DNA from: a virus
DNA: 30,856 bases
Strand: one strand, 5' to 3'
Virus record (IMG/VR): IMGVR_UViG_3300020477_000088
Location: 1-30,856 of that record
Below, in pieces: positions 14,906 to 22,688 of this stretch. Below the pieces are notes generated by a model. It was not told where the DNA came from and made no database searches. It worked only from the letters and a program-made list of their open reading frames with translations. The position numbers and the translations under genes are program-made. Numbering within the stretch: the first letter of the stretch is position 1; each line of letters opens with the position of its first letter.

Positions 14906-15061
14906 ATGGAAGTGCAGTATGACACTATAGTTAGCTACAACACGGAGGGGTGCGGGAACATTTTTCTGTGTTTACACCATTTGCTTTCATACTCATTGAA
15001 AATACTGGAGTTATGCTGCACGACCTACAGGAGTATAGATGCCAGGATATGCAAAGGATAG
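14906..15061 (+). CDS. Possible 51-aa leaderless protein
   Basis: ATG at 14906 lies exactly where the 14877 TATA box predicts the transcript start. It reads MEVQYDTIVSYNTEGCGNIF, then a hydrophobic Leu/Cys-rich stretch (LCLHHLLSYSLKILELCC), which could be membrane-associated. It ends at TAG 15061, overlapping the next gene by 23 nt. Support is the promoter spacing; codon use is not compelling, and the stretch could instead be a leader of the 15039 transcript. Confidence 0.35.
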   Translation: MEVQYDTIVSYNTEGCGNIFLCLHHLLSYSLKILELCCTTYRSIDARICKG

Positions 15062-15233
15062 GCCGAAGCCAGAGACGCACTTATTGAGTGTTGGTAGGCA
15101 TGAGGATAGGATAGAGACGTTAGGGACGATACGCAAGTTAGCGGAGAAGGAGGGTACTACGATGCAGGAGCAGTTATGGGATGCGTTGTGGGCTTATGCG
15201 GAGTTGAAGAAGGGAGAGTTGGATGACGACTGA
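15039..15233 (+). CDS. Small protein, ribbon-helix-helix-like
   Basis: 64 aa. ATG has AGGAG at the right spacing. After a basic N-terminus comes a strand-like segment (THLLSVGRHEDR), then two helices (TIRKLAEKEGTTMQEQLWDA), the pattern of ribbon-helix-helix DNA-binding proteins. It directly precedes the terminase small subunit with an 11-nt overlap. A transcription regulator is likely but not proven. It is one of two candidates to bind the palindromic operator sites. Confidence 0.45.
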   Translation: MPGYAKDRPKPETHLLSVGRHEDRIETLGTIRKLAEKEGTTMQEQLWDALWAYAELKKGELDDD

Positions 15234-15804
15234 GAAGCGCAAGAAGTTATTACAGGCCATGAGGGGGATGAGTATGGCAGATGCAGTTGTGGAGAAGAAG
15301 CCTAAGAAGAAGGGGCAGTATAGTTTAGCTGTGAAGAATGCGGCGATGGAGTTATATTTGCAGGGAACGGACATGCGTCAGATAGCAGAGGAGTTGGCTT
15401 TACGTTTTGACGAGGTGAGTAAGATAGACCAGAGTACGGTTAGTGGTTGGGCGAGGAAGCATGGTTGGGATGAGATACGGGGAGAGGTTCAGTATGAGAT
15501 AGTTCAGGAGACGAAGCACAGGGTGAAGGATTACATTGGCAAGCAGTTGGGCGAGATAGAGGAGGTACGTCAGGAGTATTTGGATAGGATGCGAACTAAG
15601 GAGGGGGCGGACATACGGGGTCACGAGTTTGCGAAGTTGACGGAGATGCAGAGTAAGTTACAGGCGTTGAATGCAGATAGGGAGAGTGTGGTTGAGCATA
15701 TTAGCAAGTGTATAGAGTATGCTTTGGATGAGAGTGAGATGCCTATGCCATTTCGTCAGAAGTTTTTGATGGCTTATGTTAGTAGGTTGGAGGAAGGGTT
15801 ATGA
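15223..15804 (+). CDS. terS: Terminase small subunit
   Basis: 193 aa. After a basic N-terminus, residues ~35-85 form a helix-turn-helix (AAMELYLQGTDMRQIAEELA, then DQSTVSGWARKHGWDEIRGE), the arrangement of small terminases that recognise the packaging site. A long helical section (about 85-150) would form the oligomerisation core. The C-terminal part may contact the large subunit. It starts within the preceding gene and overlaps the next by ATGA. The large subunit is encoded about 3.6 kb downstream in the same direction, with a nuclease and methyltransferase cassette between. Confidence 0.65.
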   Translation: MTTEKRKKLLQAMRGMSMADAVVEKKPKKKGQYSLAVKNAAMELYLQGTDMRQIAEELALRFDEVSKIDQSTVSGWARKHGWDEIRGEVQYEIVQETKHRVKDYIGKQLGEIEEVRQEYLDRMRTKEGADIRGHEFAKLTEMQSKLQALNADRESVVEHISKCIEYALDESEMPMPFRQKFLMAYVSRLEEGL

Positions 15805-16040
15805 GTGAGAAGGTTTGGCGCAAGGGTCATGTATGGACGAAGGCGCATTTGGAGAAGGACGTGCGTTTGGTAGATGTTCGGAATTTTGCGAAGCGCAAGA
15901 AGGCGGGTTTGGCAGATGACGTGCATGATTTGCATAAGTGGTCGCCTATGTCGGACAGTGAGATGAAGGCATTTTTGACGGGTTATCATGGTGCGTTGGA
16001 TGATTTACAGAAGTGGTGTATGGAGCAGGTATCGGAATGA
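15801..16040 (+). CDS. Small hypothetical protein
   Basis: 79 aa: a basic Trp-containing start (MSEKVWRKGHVWTKAHLEKD), then helices ending in a Trp/Cys segment (LDDLQKWCMEQVSE). ATGA overlaps at both ends tie it to the terminase small subunit gene and the next gene. No family recognised. Confidence 0.6.
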   Translation: MSEKVWRKGHVWTKAHLEKDVRLVDVRNFAKRKKAGLADDVHDLHKWSPMSDSEMKAFLTGYHGALDDLQKWCMEQVSE

Positions 16041-16228
16041 CAGACGCTCGTGATTTATGGATAGTACAGTTGGATGATTTGATAAAGCATGCTATTAAGA
16101 TACGTGATGACAATGTGATGAAGTATAAGCGTAATATGAAGAAGGCTTTTGAGATGGGTATTAACATGTTGGTATTATTGATGAAGGCCATGATAGAGGA
16201 GATGGTGGAGGACAAGAAGGATGAGTGA
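16037..16228 (+). CDS. Small helical protein
   Basis: 63 aa from ATG at 16037 (ATGA overlap with the previous stop). Helical throughout: WIVQLDDLIKHAIKIRDDNV, then a Met/Leu-rich segment (MGINMLVLLMKAMIEEMVED). It may be amphipathic or form a coiled coil. Function unknown. Confidence 0.6.
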   Translation: MTDARDLWIVQLDDLIKHAIKIRDDNVMKYKRNMKKAFEMGINMLVLLMKAMIEEMVEDKKDE

Positions 16229-16349
16229 TATGTTGGCGGCGTTTTTGATAAGCATGAGTTTTATATTTGGATTTTGGACGGGTGTAGATTGGTATCGTCG
16301 GAAGATAATAGCGGAGGGGGTAGATGCACAAGAGGCACGCACCGAGTAG
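16221..16349 (+). CDS. 42-aa single-span membrane protein
   Basis: ATG at 16221 lies in the last codons of the previous gene (ATGAGTGA). Encodes MSDMLAAFLISMSFIFGFWT, then a basic DWYRRK stretch: one transmembrane helix with a positively charged cytoplasmic flank, so the N-terminus would face outside. Overlaps the next gene by 26 nt. It could be a holin-like or accessory membrane peptide; the function is not known. Confidence 0.55.
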   Translation: MSDMLAAFLISMSFIFGFWTGVDWYRRKIIAEGVDAQEARTE

Positions 16350-16491
16350 GGAGTATGGTTTGACGATGTGTGGTTATGAGTGTACGCCATCTGAGTTTGA
16401 GGCTATGTTGAGGCGTGGTAGCAAGTTTGTTAGTTGCAAGCGTTGTATTCAGGCGTTGGACTTGCGGGAATTGGTAGAGGACGAGTTATGA
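16324..16491 (+). CDS. 55-aa zinc-binding protein
   Basis: Encodes MHKRHAPSREYGLTMCGYEC... with C16/C20 and C38/C41 (CKRC). The stop overlaps the next ATG (ATGA). The four-Cys layout and coupling on both sides support a real gene. Similar in plan to the protein at 16992 (a Met-Cys-Gly segment followed by a C-x2-C pair), so the two may be related. Confidence 0.6.
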   Translation: MHKRHAPSREYGLTMCGYECTPSEFEAMLRRGSKFVSCKRCIQALDLRELVEDEL

Positions 16492-16817
16492 AGGAGTGGT
16501 TTGGTGATTTAGATACTACGAAGAGGATGGTGATACGTTATTTACGGGATTATCCGCATACGAGGGACAGTGATGTGGAGTTATTTTTTATGATATTGCG
16601 TGATTATTATCGTGAGATACCTAAAGAACAGAGGAGTGACAACGAGGAGCGGTTTTTGAGTGATTTATATTTGCTTTTGAAGTATGCTCCTGACAAGGGA
16701 ACGGTGAGTCGGATGCGTCGTAGGATTCAGCATGATGACGGTATATTTTTGCCGACACCAGAGGTGTCAGAGTTCAGGGATTCCTGGGAGCAGAAGTTCA
16801 AGGAGTGGAGCAAGTGA
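16488..16817 (+). CDS. Winged-helix-like small protein
   Basis: 109 aa from ATG at 16488 (ATGA overlap). N-terminal MKEWFGDLDTTKRMVIRYLR, then helices through residue ~65 and LLLKYAPDKGTVSRMRRRIQ, which looks like a recognition helix, followed by an extended DDGIFLPTPEV segment that could be a wing. The most likely role is DNA binding by a helix-turn-helix; a transcription or packaging role is open. Confidence 0.5.
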   Translation: MKEWFGDLDTTKRMVIRYLRDYPHTRDSDVELFFMILRDYYREIPKEQRSDNEERFLSDLYLLLKYAPDKGTVSRMRRRIQHDDGIFLPTPEVSEFRDSWEQKFKEWSK

Positions 16818-16999
16818 AGTGGAAGTTTAGTTGTTTTGTGTGTGGTTTTATTTGGGAGGAGGAGCATCGGAACATCCATGAGTCGGATTTTATATTTAGC
16901 AAGAAAAAAGAGGGCAGACCTATGGTAGACTGTCCTAAGTGTCAGATGGACGACATACATGCTCCATTGATGGGTGAGTTAGTTGGAAATCGTGCATAA
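16814..16999 (+). CDS. 61-aa zinc-ribbon protein
   Basis: Start taken at GTG 16814, which overlaps the previous stop (GTGA) and has AGGAG eight bases upstream; GTG at 16805 is the alternative. Pairs C7/C10 (CFVCGF) and C40/C43 (CPKC) form a zinc ribbon. Overlaps the next gene by 8 nt. Function unknown. Confidence 0.6.
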   Translation: MKWKFSCFVCGFIWEEEHRNIHESDFIFSKKKEGRPMVDCPKCQMDDIHAPLMGELVGNRA

Positions 17000-17153
17000 G
17001 TATTTGGGGGAGTCTCAGTGGACGATGTGTGGTCGTTATGTTAAGGATATTAAGGGAATGATGTATGTAATGGCGAGTGACAAGGACCATGAGGTAACGT
17101 GTAAGGCGTGTCGGAGATATATAGATGAGCGAGATACAGAAGAAGCGGAATGA
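16992..17153 (+). CDS. 53-aa zinc-binding protein
   Basis: GTG start at 16992. Encodes MHKYLGESQWTMCGRYVKDI..., C13 and C37/C40 (CKAC), ending in acidic DERDTEEAE. Overlaps the next gene by 29 nt. The start is uncertain because no strong ribosome binding site is seen, though GTTGGAAATC precedes it. It resembles the 16324 protein in layout. Confidence 0.5.
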   Translation: MHKYLGESQWTMCGRYVKDIKGMMYVMASDKDHEVTCKACRRYIDERDTEEAE

Positions 17154-17469
17154 AGTGAGCAGGTTGCTTAGGATTTCCAATCGCAATCGTAATGCGTTTC
17201 GTTGGAGTCCTAATGAGACGGAGGCACATATAGACATGAAGTTTCAGATTTGTAAACAGTTAAGGGCATGGGGTCACGAATTTTACACTGAGGCTATCTT
17301 TGATGAGAGTGGATTGCGTGCGGATGTGATAGATGCGGACACTGGGGTAGTTTACGAGGTACATAATACGGAGCCAGCGTCGAGTTTGGTGCAGAAATCG
17401 AGGCGTTATCCGTTAGAGGTGCGGTTTATAGATGCAAACAAGGAGTTTGACGTTAAGGAGATGCAATGA
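17125..17469 (+). CDS. PD-(D/E)XK-like protein, possibly degenerate
   Basis: 114 aa; ATG with CGGAG upstream. Residues 31-50 (ETEAHIDMKFQICKQLRAWG) form the first helix, with E33 and K39. E56, then RADVIDADTG with D67, and VVYEVH with E78 follow the order of a PD-(D/E)XK nuclease core. The usual Lys two residues after the last Glu is replaced by His (EVH), so activity is uncertain. The arrangement resembles competence-protein CoiA-like nucleases. It is the first of three nuclease-like genes around a DNA methyltransferase. Confidence 0.5.
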   Translation: MSEIQKKRNEVSRLLRISNRNRNAFRWSPNETEAHIDMKFQICKQLRAWGHEFYTEAIFDESGLRADVIDADTGVVYEVHNTEPASSLVQKSRRYPLEVRFIDANKEFDVKEMQ

Positions 17470-17972
17470 ACAACAACTTTGAGAAGGATTTGGCGGATGG
17501 ACACAAGGGAGAGGAGGCAGTACGGCACTTTGTGGAGACAGTTATGCACAAAAAGTGGATAAAATACAATGATGATGCTAATTTTGACATACTTTTTCAG
17601 AATGAGTATGAGGAACCAGTGACTTTTGAGGTAAAGACGGACCTTTGGGAGAAGAATATGGACTCAGGGGGTTCGGGAAACATGGTAATTGAGTACAAGT
17701 GCCGTGGAAAGAAGAGTGGAATCCGTAAAACGAAGGCTACTTACTTTGCTTACTACATTCCGAACATTCGGGACAGGCAATTATGGGTCATTACGGTTGA
17801 AAACTTGAAGAAATTGATAAAGAACAACCGTTTCAAGCGTGTAAATGGGGGTGAAACCTATTATGACAACGATGAAAAGGTAACAAGGTGCTTTTTGATA
17901 GATAGATATCGGTATAGGCGGAGTTTTGACGTATATACGTTTGATGGAGCGGGTGGTTGGCTTAAAGAATGA
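17466..17972 (+). CDS. PD-(D/E)XK nuclease-like protein
   Basis: 168 aa. DGHKGEEAVRHFVE gives E16 or E17 in the first helix, NFDILFQ gives D41, and TFEVKTD gives E55-x-K57: a complete PD-(D/E)XK core. The following GNMVIEYKCRGKKSGIRKTK with ATYFAYYIP matches a viral nuclease group I know from other tailed viruses (pattern IEY-x-GKPSGI, then TKADYW). ATGA overlaps link it to the genes on either side. It could be a resolvase, a repair nuclease or a restriction enzyme; adjacency to the methyltransferase leaves the last open. Confidence 0.65.
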   Translation: MNNNFEKDLADGHKGEEAVRHFVETVMHKKWIKYNDDANFDILFQNEYEEPVTFEVKTDLWEKNMDSGGSGNMVIEYKCRGKKSGIRKTKATYFAYYIPNIRDRQLWVITVENLKKLIKNNRFKRVNGGETYYDNDEKVTRCFLIDRYRYRRSFDVYTFDGAGGWLKE

Positions 17973-18886
17973 GACCTGAAGTAATAGAAGGCGATGTTAG
18001 AGAGGTTTTGAAGACCTTAGATGACGAGAGTGTTCAGTGTGTTGTAACTTCGCCGCCCTATTGGGGGCTTAGGGATTATGGGGTTGATGACCAATTAGGA
18101 TTAGAGGCTACACCAGAGGAGTATGTGGCGAATATGGTAAGTGTGTTTCAGGAAGTGAAACGGGTTTTGAGAAAAGACGGAACAGTTTGGTTGAATCTTG
18201 GTGACAGTTATTCCAGTGGAGGTAGAGAAACAACAACTAATCAGACACTTCGAGGCGGTAAAGATTACGGAGTAACAAGACCGAAACCAAATAAGAGTAT
18301 CAAACCTAAAGACCTTGTTGGAATACCGTGGCGTGTTGCGTTTGCGTTACAGGAAGATGGTTGGTATTTGCGTTCTGATATAATTTGGAACAAACCAAAC
18401 CCAATGCCTGAGTCTGTAACAGACAGGCCGACGAAATCCCATGAGTATATTTTCCTGCTTACAAAGTCGAAGAAGTATTATTACGACCATGGGGCGATAA
18501 AAGAAAAAGGCGAATATCCTGCTGGAACAAGGGCTGCAAAGGCTTCTGATGCACGTTCCTCCATGGGTTTTGTCAACAGTAGACCTCCAGAATACAAAAT
18601 ATATGATGGTACACGCAACAAGCGTAGTGTTTGGAAGATAACCACTAAACCTTATTCAGAGGCCCACTTTGCTACGTTTCCAACGGAATTACCAGAGACT
18701 TGCATTAAGGCAGGAACCAAAAGAGGCGATGTAGTACTTGACATCTTTGCAGGTTCAGGAACTACGTTAAGGGTTGCATCCAAGTTGGGACGAAAAGGGA
18801 TTGGCATTGAATTGAATCCAGAATACATTAAGATATTAAAGAAGCGTTGTAAGATAGAGAGCGTAAGTTTGGAGGCTTTTGTATGA
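17969..18886 (+). CDS. Site-specific DNA methyltransferase (N6_N4 type, probably m4C)
   Basis: 305 aa. Catalytic motif IV TSPPYWGLRDYG lies at residues 27-38, and the S-adenosylmethionine-binding motif FAGSGTT lies near residues 258-264, followed by GIGIELNPEYI. Motif IV before motif I is the beta-class order. SPPY is typical of N4-cytosine enzymes, though N6-adenine enzymes of this class cannot be excluded. Residues ~75-210 hold the target-recognition part. A viral methyltransferase can protect the genome from host restriction or pair with its own nuclease. It sits between PD-(D/E)XK-like genes with ATGA overlaps both ways. Confidence 0.85.
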   Translation: MRPEVIEGDVREVLKTLDDESVQCVVTSPPYWGLRDYGVDDQLGLEATPEEYVANMVSVFQEVKRVLRKDGTVWLNLGDSYSSGGRETTTNQTLRGGKDYGVTRPKPNKSIKPKDLVGIPWRVAFALQEDGWYLRSDIIWNKPNPMPESVTDRPTKSHEYIFLLTKSKKYYYDHGAIKEKGEYPAGTRAAKASDARSSMGFVNSRPPEYKIYDGTRNKRSVWKITTKPYSEAHFATFPTELPETCIKAGTKRGDVVLDIFAGSGTTLRVASKLGRKGIGIELNPEYIKILKKRCKIESVSLEAFV

Positions 18887-19317
18887 TTAGGAAGCGATTT
18901 GAGAGGAGCGAGTATAAGAAATACGACCATTTTGCGAAGCGTGCGGTGATGCAGTATTTACAATTACAGGGTTACAAAGTCAAAGACAAGGAAGATTATC
19001 GTAGTGATTTGGTGGTACAGGATAATAAGGGTGAGTTTTCTTTTCACGAAGTGGAAGTTAAGAAAGGTTGGACAGGAGATTGGCCGAGGTCGTGGAAATC
19101 TGTACATATTCCGAAGAGAAAGTCTAAATTATGGTGGAATACGTTGCCATCGAAGGTTCATTTTTGGGTATGTAGGGTGGATGGGCATTATGCTTGGTAT
19201 TTGAATGGTAAGATAGTATCTGAGTCTGAGTTAGTGGAGGTAAAGAATTACAAGATACCTAATGGCGAGTATTTTTTTGATGTAGACATATCGAAGTGCG
19301 GGTTGATACATTTATGA
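18883..19317 (+). CDS. PD-(D/E)XK nuclease-like protein
   Basis: 144 aa. A basic helix (HFAKRAVMQYLQLQGYKVKD) precedes YRSDLVVQD (D42) and FHEVEVKKGW (E56, E58, K60), a full nuclease core. The C-terminal half is beta-rich and Trp-rich (SKLWWNTLPSKVHFWVCRVD). It directly follows the methyltransferase with an ATGA overlap, the position of a restriction partner. Restriction, repair or recombination roles all fit; none is shown by the sequence alone. Confidence 0.6.
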   Translation: MIRKRFERSEYKKYDHFAKRAVMQYLQLQGYKVKDKEDYRSDLVVQDNKGEFSFHEVEVKKGWTGDWPRSWKSVHIPKRKSKLWWNTLPSKVHFWVCRVDGHYAWYLNGKIVSESELVEVKNYKIPNGEYFFDVDISKCGLIHL

Positions 19318-19466
19318 TACGGATAATCAAGGATGATAAGGTAATTTATGAGACTGATGACATATACAAGGCGGGGGATGAGGTACTATTTCACGATTAT
19401 GATGTTAAAGAGATAGTTGTAAATATCAACCGTAAGTTGGTTGAAGAGAAGTATGGACGACTTTGA
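19314..19466 (+). CDS. 50-aa hypothetical protein
   Basis: Encodes MIRIIKDDKVIYETDDIYKA..., then beta-like GDEVLFHDYDVKEIVVN and a basic end. ATGA overlap with the previous gene; its last 14 nt overlap the terminase start. Small beta-rich fold, not recognised. Confidence 0.55.
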   Translation: MIRIIKDDKVIYETDDIYKAGDEVLFHDYDVKEIVVNINRKLVEEKYGRL

Positions 19467-20928
19467 GTTAGACCACAAGACGAAGAGTGCTGCGATTAAT
19501 TTTGCATACAACATGATGCAGGAGACTCCGCAGACGTTGGGTGAGTTCATTAACGAGATATTGGAAAATTACATGGAACAAGAGCCTGGTGTGTTCGTAC
19601 CACTGGGTGAAATGCACTCAGAATGGGAGAAAACGTTTGAAAAAGGCACTCATACGGCGATAATATGTGCAAGGGGTCACTTGAAAACCAGTTGGGCTTT
19701 GAGTAATTTAGCATATCACATGCTTACTAATCAGAACTTTAGGGCGCTGTATATTTCGGCGACGTTGGAACAGGCGTGGGATAAGTTAGAACAGTTTGAG
19801 GAATTGTGTCGCAGGTCTTGGAGGCTTCAGGGGATGGTTAAGAAAAAGAGTAGTGATGATGTTGGAGCTTGGCGTAAGGGCGCAAAATATTTCAACAATG
19901 GTAGTAGGGTACATGCGGCGAGTATTGGTAAGGCACTTGAGGGTCCTCACGTTCACATGATAATTTTGGACGATGTTTTGCAGGAGTTTCCGTCTATAAC
20001 AGACGAGAACGTGATACATTACATAAAAAGGGTTGTCATGCCGATGCGTTTACCAGACGAAAGAATTTTGTTAGTAGGAACTCAGAAGAGAGTTAATGAT
20101 GCGACGGATTGGGTGACCGAAAGTCCGCAGTGGAATGTGGTTCGACATCCTGCATTGTTGGATGACGAGACACCGAGGTGGCCTGAGTATTGGACGTTAG
20201 AAAGGTTAGAGGAAGAGAAGTACACGATGGGAAGTCGGGCATTTGAGTCTGAGTATATGTTGAATCCGTTGGACCCAGAGAGTGCTGTGATACCTTATGA
20301 GATATTGAACAGTTGTTTAGACAAGGGGGCAAACATGGGTTTAGCGCCTGAAGGTTGGGAAACTATAATGGGTGTAGACCTTGCGGTTGGTATGGACACA
20401 CGGAATGATGAGACGAGTTACACAGTGGTTGCGTATAATCGGGACACGGGGATGCGTCATTTACTTTACAACTGGACAGGTAAGATACAGGCTCAGGGTA
20501 ATGCGTGGTTGGATGCGCAGTTACTTACATTACGACAATTAAGTGAAAGATTTAAACCGTTTAAGATTATAGTAGAGTCTAATGGTTATCAGAGGTTGGT
20601 GGTACATGCGGCTCAACAGTTAGAGGGGGTTCCAGTAGAGGGTCACAATACAGGTAGAGAAAAGCACAAGGTAGACACGGGGATTCCTGGGATTGCGGTA
20701 AGGATGGAGCAGGGCAAGTATGTAATTCCGTGGGATAAGACTTCAAAGGAGAACTCCAAACCTGGGATGCGGAAGTTAGTAGATGGGTTGGCACGATTGG
20801 TTTACGGAAAGAACGGAAGGCTGGAGGGACATACGCCAGACAGTGTGATGTCGCTTTGGATGTGCGAGTTAGCGATACAAGAGATGGAGCGAAAGCGTCT
20901 TCATTATGCCCGTTGGGATTTCATGTAA
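19453..20928 (+). CDS. terL: Terminase large subunit
   Basis: 491 aa from ATG 19453 (a TTG at 19441 would add four residues). The ATPase domain has a Walker A variant ARGHLKTS at residues 73-80, Walker B MIILDD at 169-174 with the catalytic acidic residue following, and a coupling motif at GTQKR (209-213). The nuclease domain has GVDLAVG (D309), IIVES (E375) and a later Asp in TPDSVMSLW, the three-acid RNase H-like site. The enzyme translocates viral DNA into proheads and cuts it. Clear homologue of tailed-virus terminases and the strongest functional call here. Confidence 0.92.
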   Translation: MDDFELDHKTKSAAINFAYNMMQETPQTLGEFINEILENYMEQEPGVFVPLGEMHSEWEKTFEKGTHTAIICARGHLKTSWALSNLAYHMLTNQNFRALYISATLEQAWDKLEQFEELCRRSWRLQGMVKKKSSDDVGAWRKGAKYFNNGSRVHAASIGKALEGPHVHMIILDDVLQEFPSITDENVIHYIKRVVMPMRLPDERILLVGTQKRVNDATDWVTESPQWNVVRHPALLDDETPRWPEYWTLERLEEEKYTMGSRAFESEYMLNPLDPESAVIPYEILNSCLDKGANMGLAPEGWETIMGVDLAVGMDTRNDETSYTVVAYNRDTGMRHLLYNWTGKIQAQGNAWLDAQLLTLRQLSERFKPFKIIVESNGYQRLVVHAAQQLEGVPVEGHNTGREKHKVDTGIPGIAVRMEQGKYVIPWDKTSKENSKPGMRKLVDGLARLVYGKNGRLEGHTPDSVMSLWMCELAIQEMERKRLHYARWDFM

Positions 20929-21033
20929 TGACACTTTTATGATTTTCTTTTATATACAAAACATCACTTAACTCTCTAATATTGCTGTAAATGGGGGTAT
21001 ATTCAATGCAGTGGGTTACTATAATCCATTAAA

Positions 21034-21054
21034 TTTATATTGTCCCTTTATATA
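21034..21054 (+). promoter_or_regulatory. TATA boxes of the portal operon
   Basis: TTTATATT at 21034-21041 predicts a start about 3 nt before the ATG at 21067. A second, stronger TTTATATA at 21047-21054 would start inside the gene. A third TATA-like TTTTATATAC lies near 20947. The 138-bp gap after the terminase gene thus restarts transcription for the head module. Confidence 0.5.
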
Positions 21055-21066
21055 TTCCAGTTCCAT

Positions 21067-21216
21067 ATGGAGAGGTTTGAGCTTTATGGAATCCGAAAAG
21101 AGACCAAGGTCAAGATGCAAACCGTAGCGAAAGAGAGGGGAGTTTCTGTAGGTCGATTGGTGGAGTCTATAATGAATAGATACATTGAAGAGCCACAGAT
21201 TAAAAAGAGATTATAA
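21067..21216 (+). CDS. Ribbon-helix-helix protein (Arc/CopG-like)
   Basis: 49 aa. MERFELYGIRKETKVKMQTV gives the beta strand and first helix; ERGVSVGRLVESIMNRYIEE gives the turn (GVSVG) and second helix, the exact size and layout of CopG/Arc regulators, which bind palindromic DNA as dimers. No ribosome binding site; the promoter predicts a leaderless message. Its stop overlaps the portal ATG (TAATG). It may control the head operon itself, or bind the TATCG/CGATA sites. Confidence 0.65.
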   Translation: MERFELYGIRKETKVKMQTVAKERGVSVGRLVESIMNRYIEEPQIKKRL

Positions 21217-22688
21217 TGGGATTCTTTGATAGATTCAGAAGCAAGCCTGTCCGCAAGGTATCGGCTTTGGAGCAGATGGTATCTTCGGATGCACAGTCTT
21301 TAGAAAAGGAGGCAAGGACTCCTGTTTATTCTGGAGTAAGTACAGATATGGCTTACAGGCATTCTATACTTCCGCCAGTTGACCAACATTATTTAGAACA
21401 ATTAGCTGACAGGTATTCTCATCTACGAACTGTAATCACTCGGATTGCTTCTCAGTCAGTTGCGAAAGGATGGGAATACCATGCTCTTGGAGATGGAGAC
21501 CCAGAGCAGAGGAGAGATGTAGAGCGACTGTTGAGAGACCCTTCCAATGGAAGTGCGGACATTAATGGTTCGGAGTTCTTCAAGGCGATGATACGTCAGT
21601 TAGAAGTGTTTGATGATTGTTGGGTAAGTATTGTTTACGATAGAGTTGCCAGTGAGGATGGTAGTGTAAGTGGTAAAGTAGTCAAGGAGCTTTGGGTAGA
21701 GGATGCAAAGCACATGAGATTTAATGTTGATGCTTTTGGTAGATTTGTAGAAGAGGAGAAGTTCGACCCAGTAAGTAGAGAGTTCATGTCTGGTGATGTA
21801 AATCCTGAGACGGGTGTGAAGTTAGAGCCGATGGCTTACTTCTATGAGAGTGAAGATGGTAAGATACCGTTTGCACGTGATGAGGTTATCCATTTTAATA
21901 AATACAGTGCGAGTGCAAGGTTGTATGGGCAGTCGCCGATTATAGGTCTTTCCAAGAAAATTGAAACGGCGCTCGCTATTGAAAATTTCCAAAACAAGAT
22001 TTATAGATTGGAAAGGCCACCCAAGGGTTTCTTGGATGTCCCAGGCCATGATGAGGAAAGTTTGAATAGATTGGGAGAGTATATTGCGGAGGAGACACGT
22101 CGAAATCCTAACTTTGTACCTATTCTAAGTAGCCGAGACGGAGGAAACACGGCGAAATTCGTTCCTGTTATGCCTAATATGGATGAATTAATGATGCTTC
22201 CTTACATGGATAGGATAAATAACGACATCAATGCTTCGTATGGAGTGATGCCATTAGTGGTAGGACAGATGGCAGGGGTTGGTGGATTAAATTCAGAGGG
22301 TGAGCAGATAACTATCTTTGACAGGACTATTAGAGAAACACAACAGTGTTTGGAGATGGGTTTCTTGAAACCATTACTCAAGCTTATGGAAGTAGACACA
22401 TGGAAGATTAGATTTAACGATATTAACGAGAAAGACGAGACAAAATATTTGAACAACATGAATTTGAAGGCTCAGATATTGACCCAAATGCAGAATGTAG
22501 GAGTGGAGATGGATTTGGATGATGAAGGAAACTTAGTACTCCCTCAACAGCCAGAGGTGGTGCGTCAGGATTTTCGAAGTCCTTTGCAGGAGTCGCTGGA
22601 GGCCGAGGAGCAAAGCGAACCGCAGGGTACATGGAAGCGGCGGCCACTGAGTTACGAAGAGTTATTGCCAGAGAGTTCCGAGAATTAA
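21216..22688 (+). CDS. Portal protein
   Basis: 490 aa. Typical portal features: LRTVITRIASQSVAKGWEYH near residue 70, a central region with EVIHFNKYSASARLYGQSPI and an AIENFQNKIYRLERPPKGFL segment, and a C-terminal acidic, Gln-rich tail. It forms the dodecameric ring at one capsid vertex through which the terminase packs DNA. Position (after terminase, before a MuF-like gene, overlapping it by 58 nt) agrees. Length is usual for HK97/SPP1-type portals. Confidence 0.85.
   Translation: MGFFDRFRSKPVRKVSALEQMVSSDAQSLEKEARTPVYSGVSTDMAYRHSILPPVDQHYLEQLADRYSHLRTVITRIASQSVAKGWEYHALGDGDPEQRRDVERLLRDPSNGSADINGSEFFKAMIRQLEVFDDCWVSIVYDRVASEDGSVSGKVVKELWVEDAKHMRFNVDAFGRFVEEEKFDPVSREFMSGDVNPETGVKLEPMAYFYESEDGKIPFARDEVIHFNKYSASARLYGQSPIIGLSKKIETALAIENFQNKIYRLERPPKGFLDVPGHDEESLNRLGEYIAEETRRNPNFVPILSSRDGGNTAKFVPVMPNMDELMMLPYMDRINNDINASYGVMPLVVGQMAGVGGLNSEGEQITIFDRTIRETQQCLEMGFLKPLLKLMEVDTWKIRFNDINEKDETKYLNNMNLKAQILTQMQNVGVEMDLDDEGNLVLPQQPEVVRQDFRSPLQESLEAEEQSEPQGTWKRRPLSYEELLPESSEN

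Noticed and set aside
17466-17972. Calling this a definite Holliday-junction resolvase or restriction enzyme
   Set aside because: The nuclease core is clear, but sequence alone does not give the substrate.
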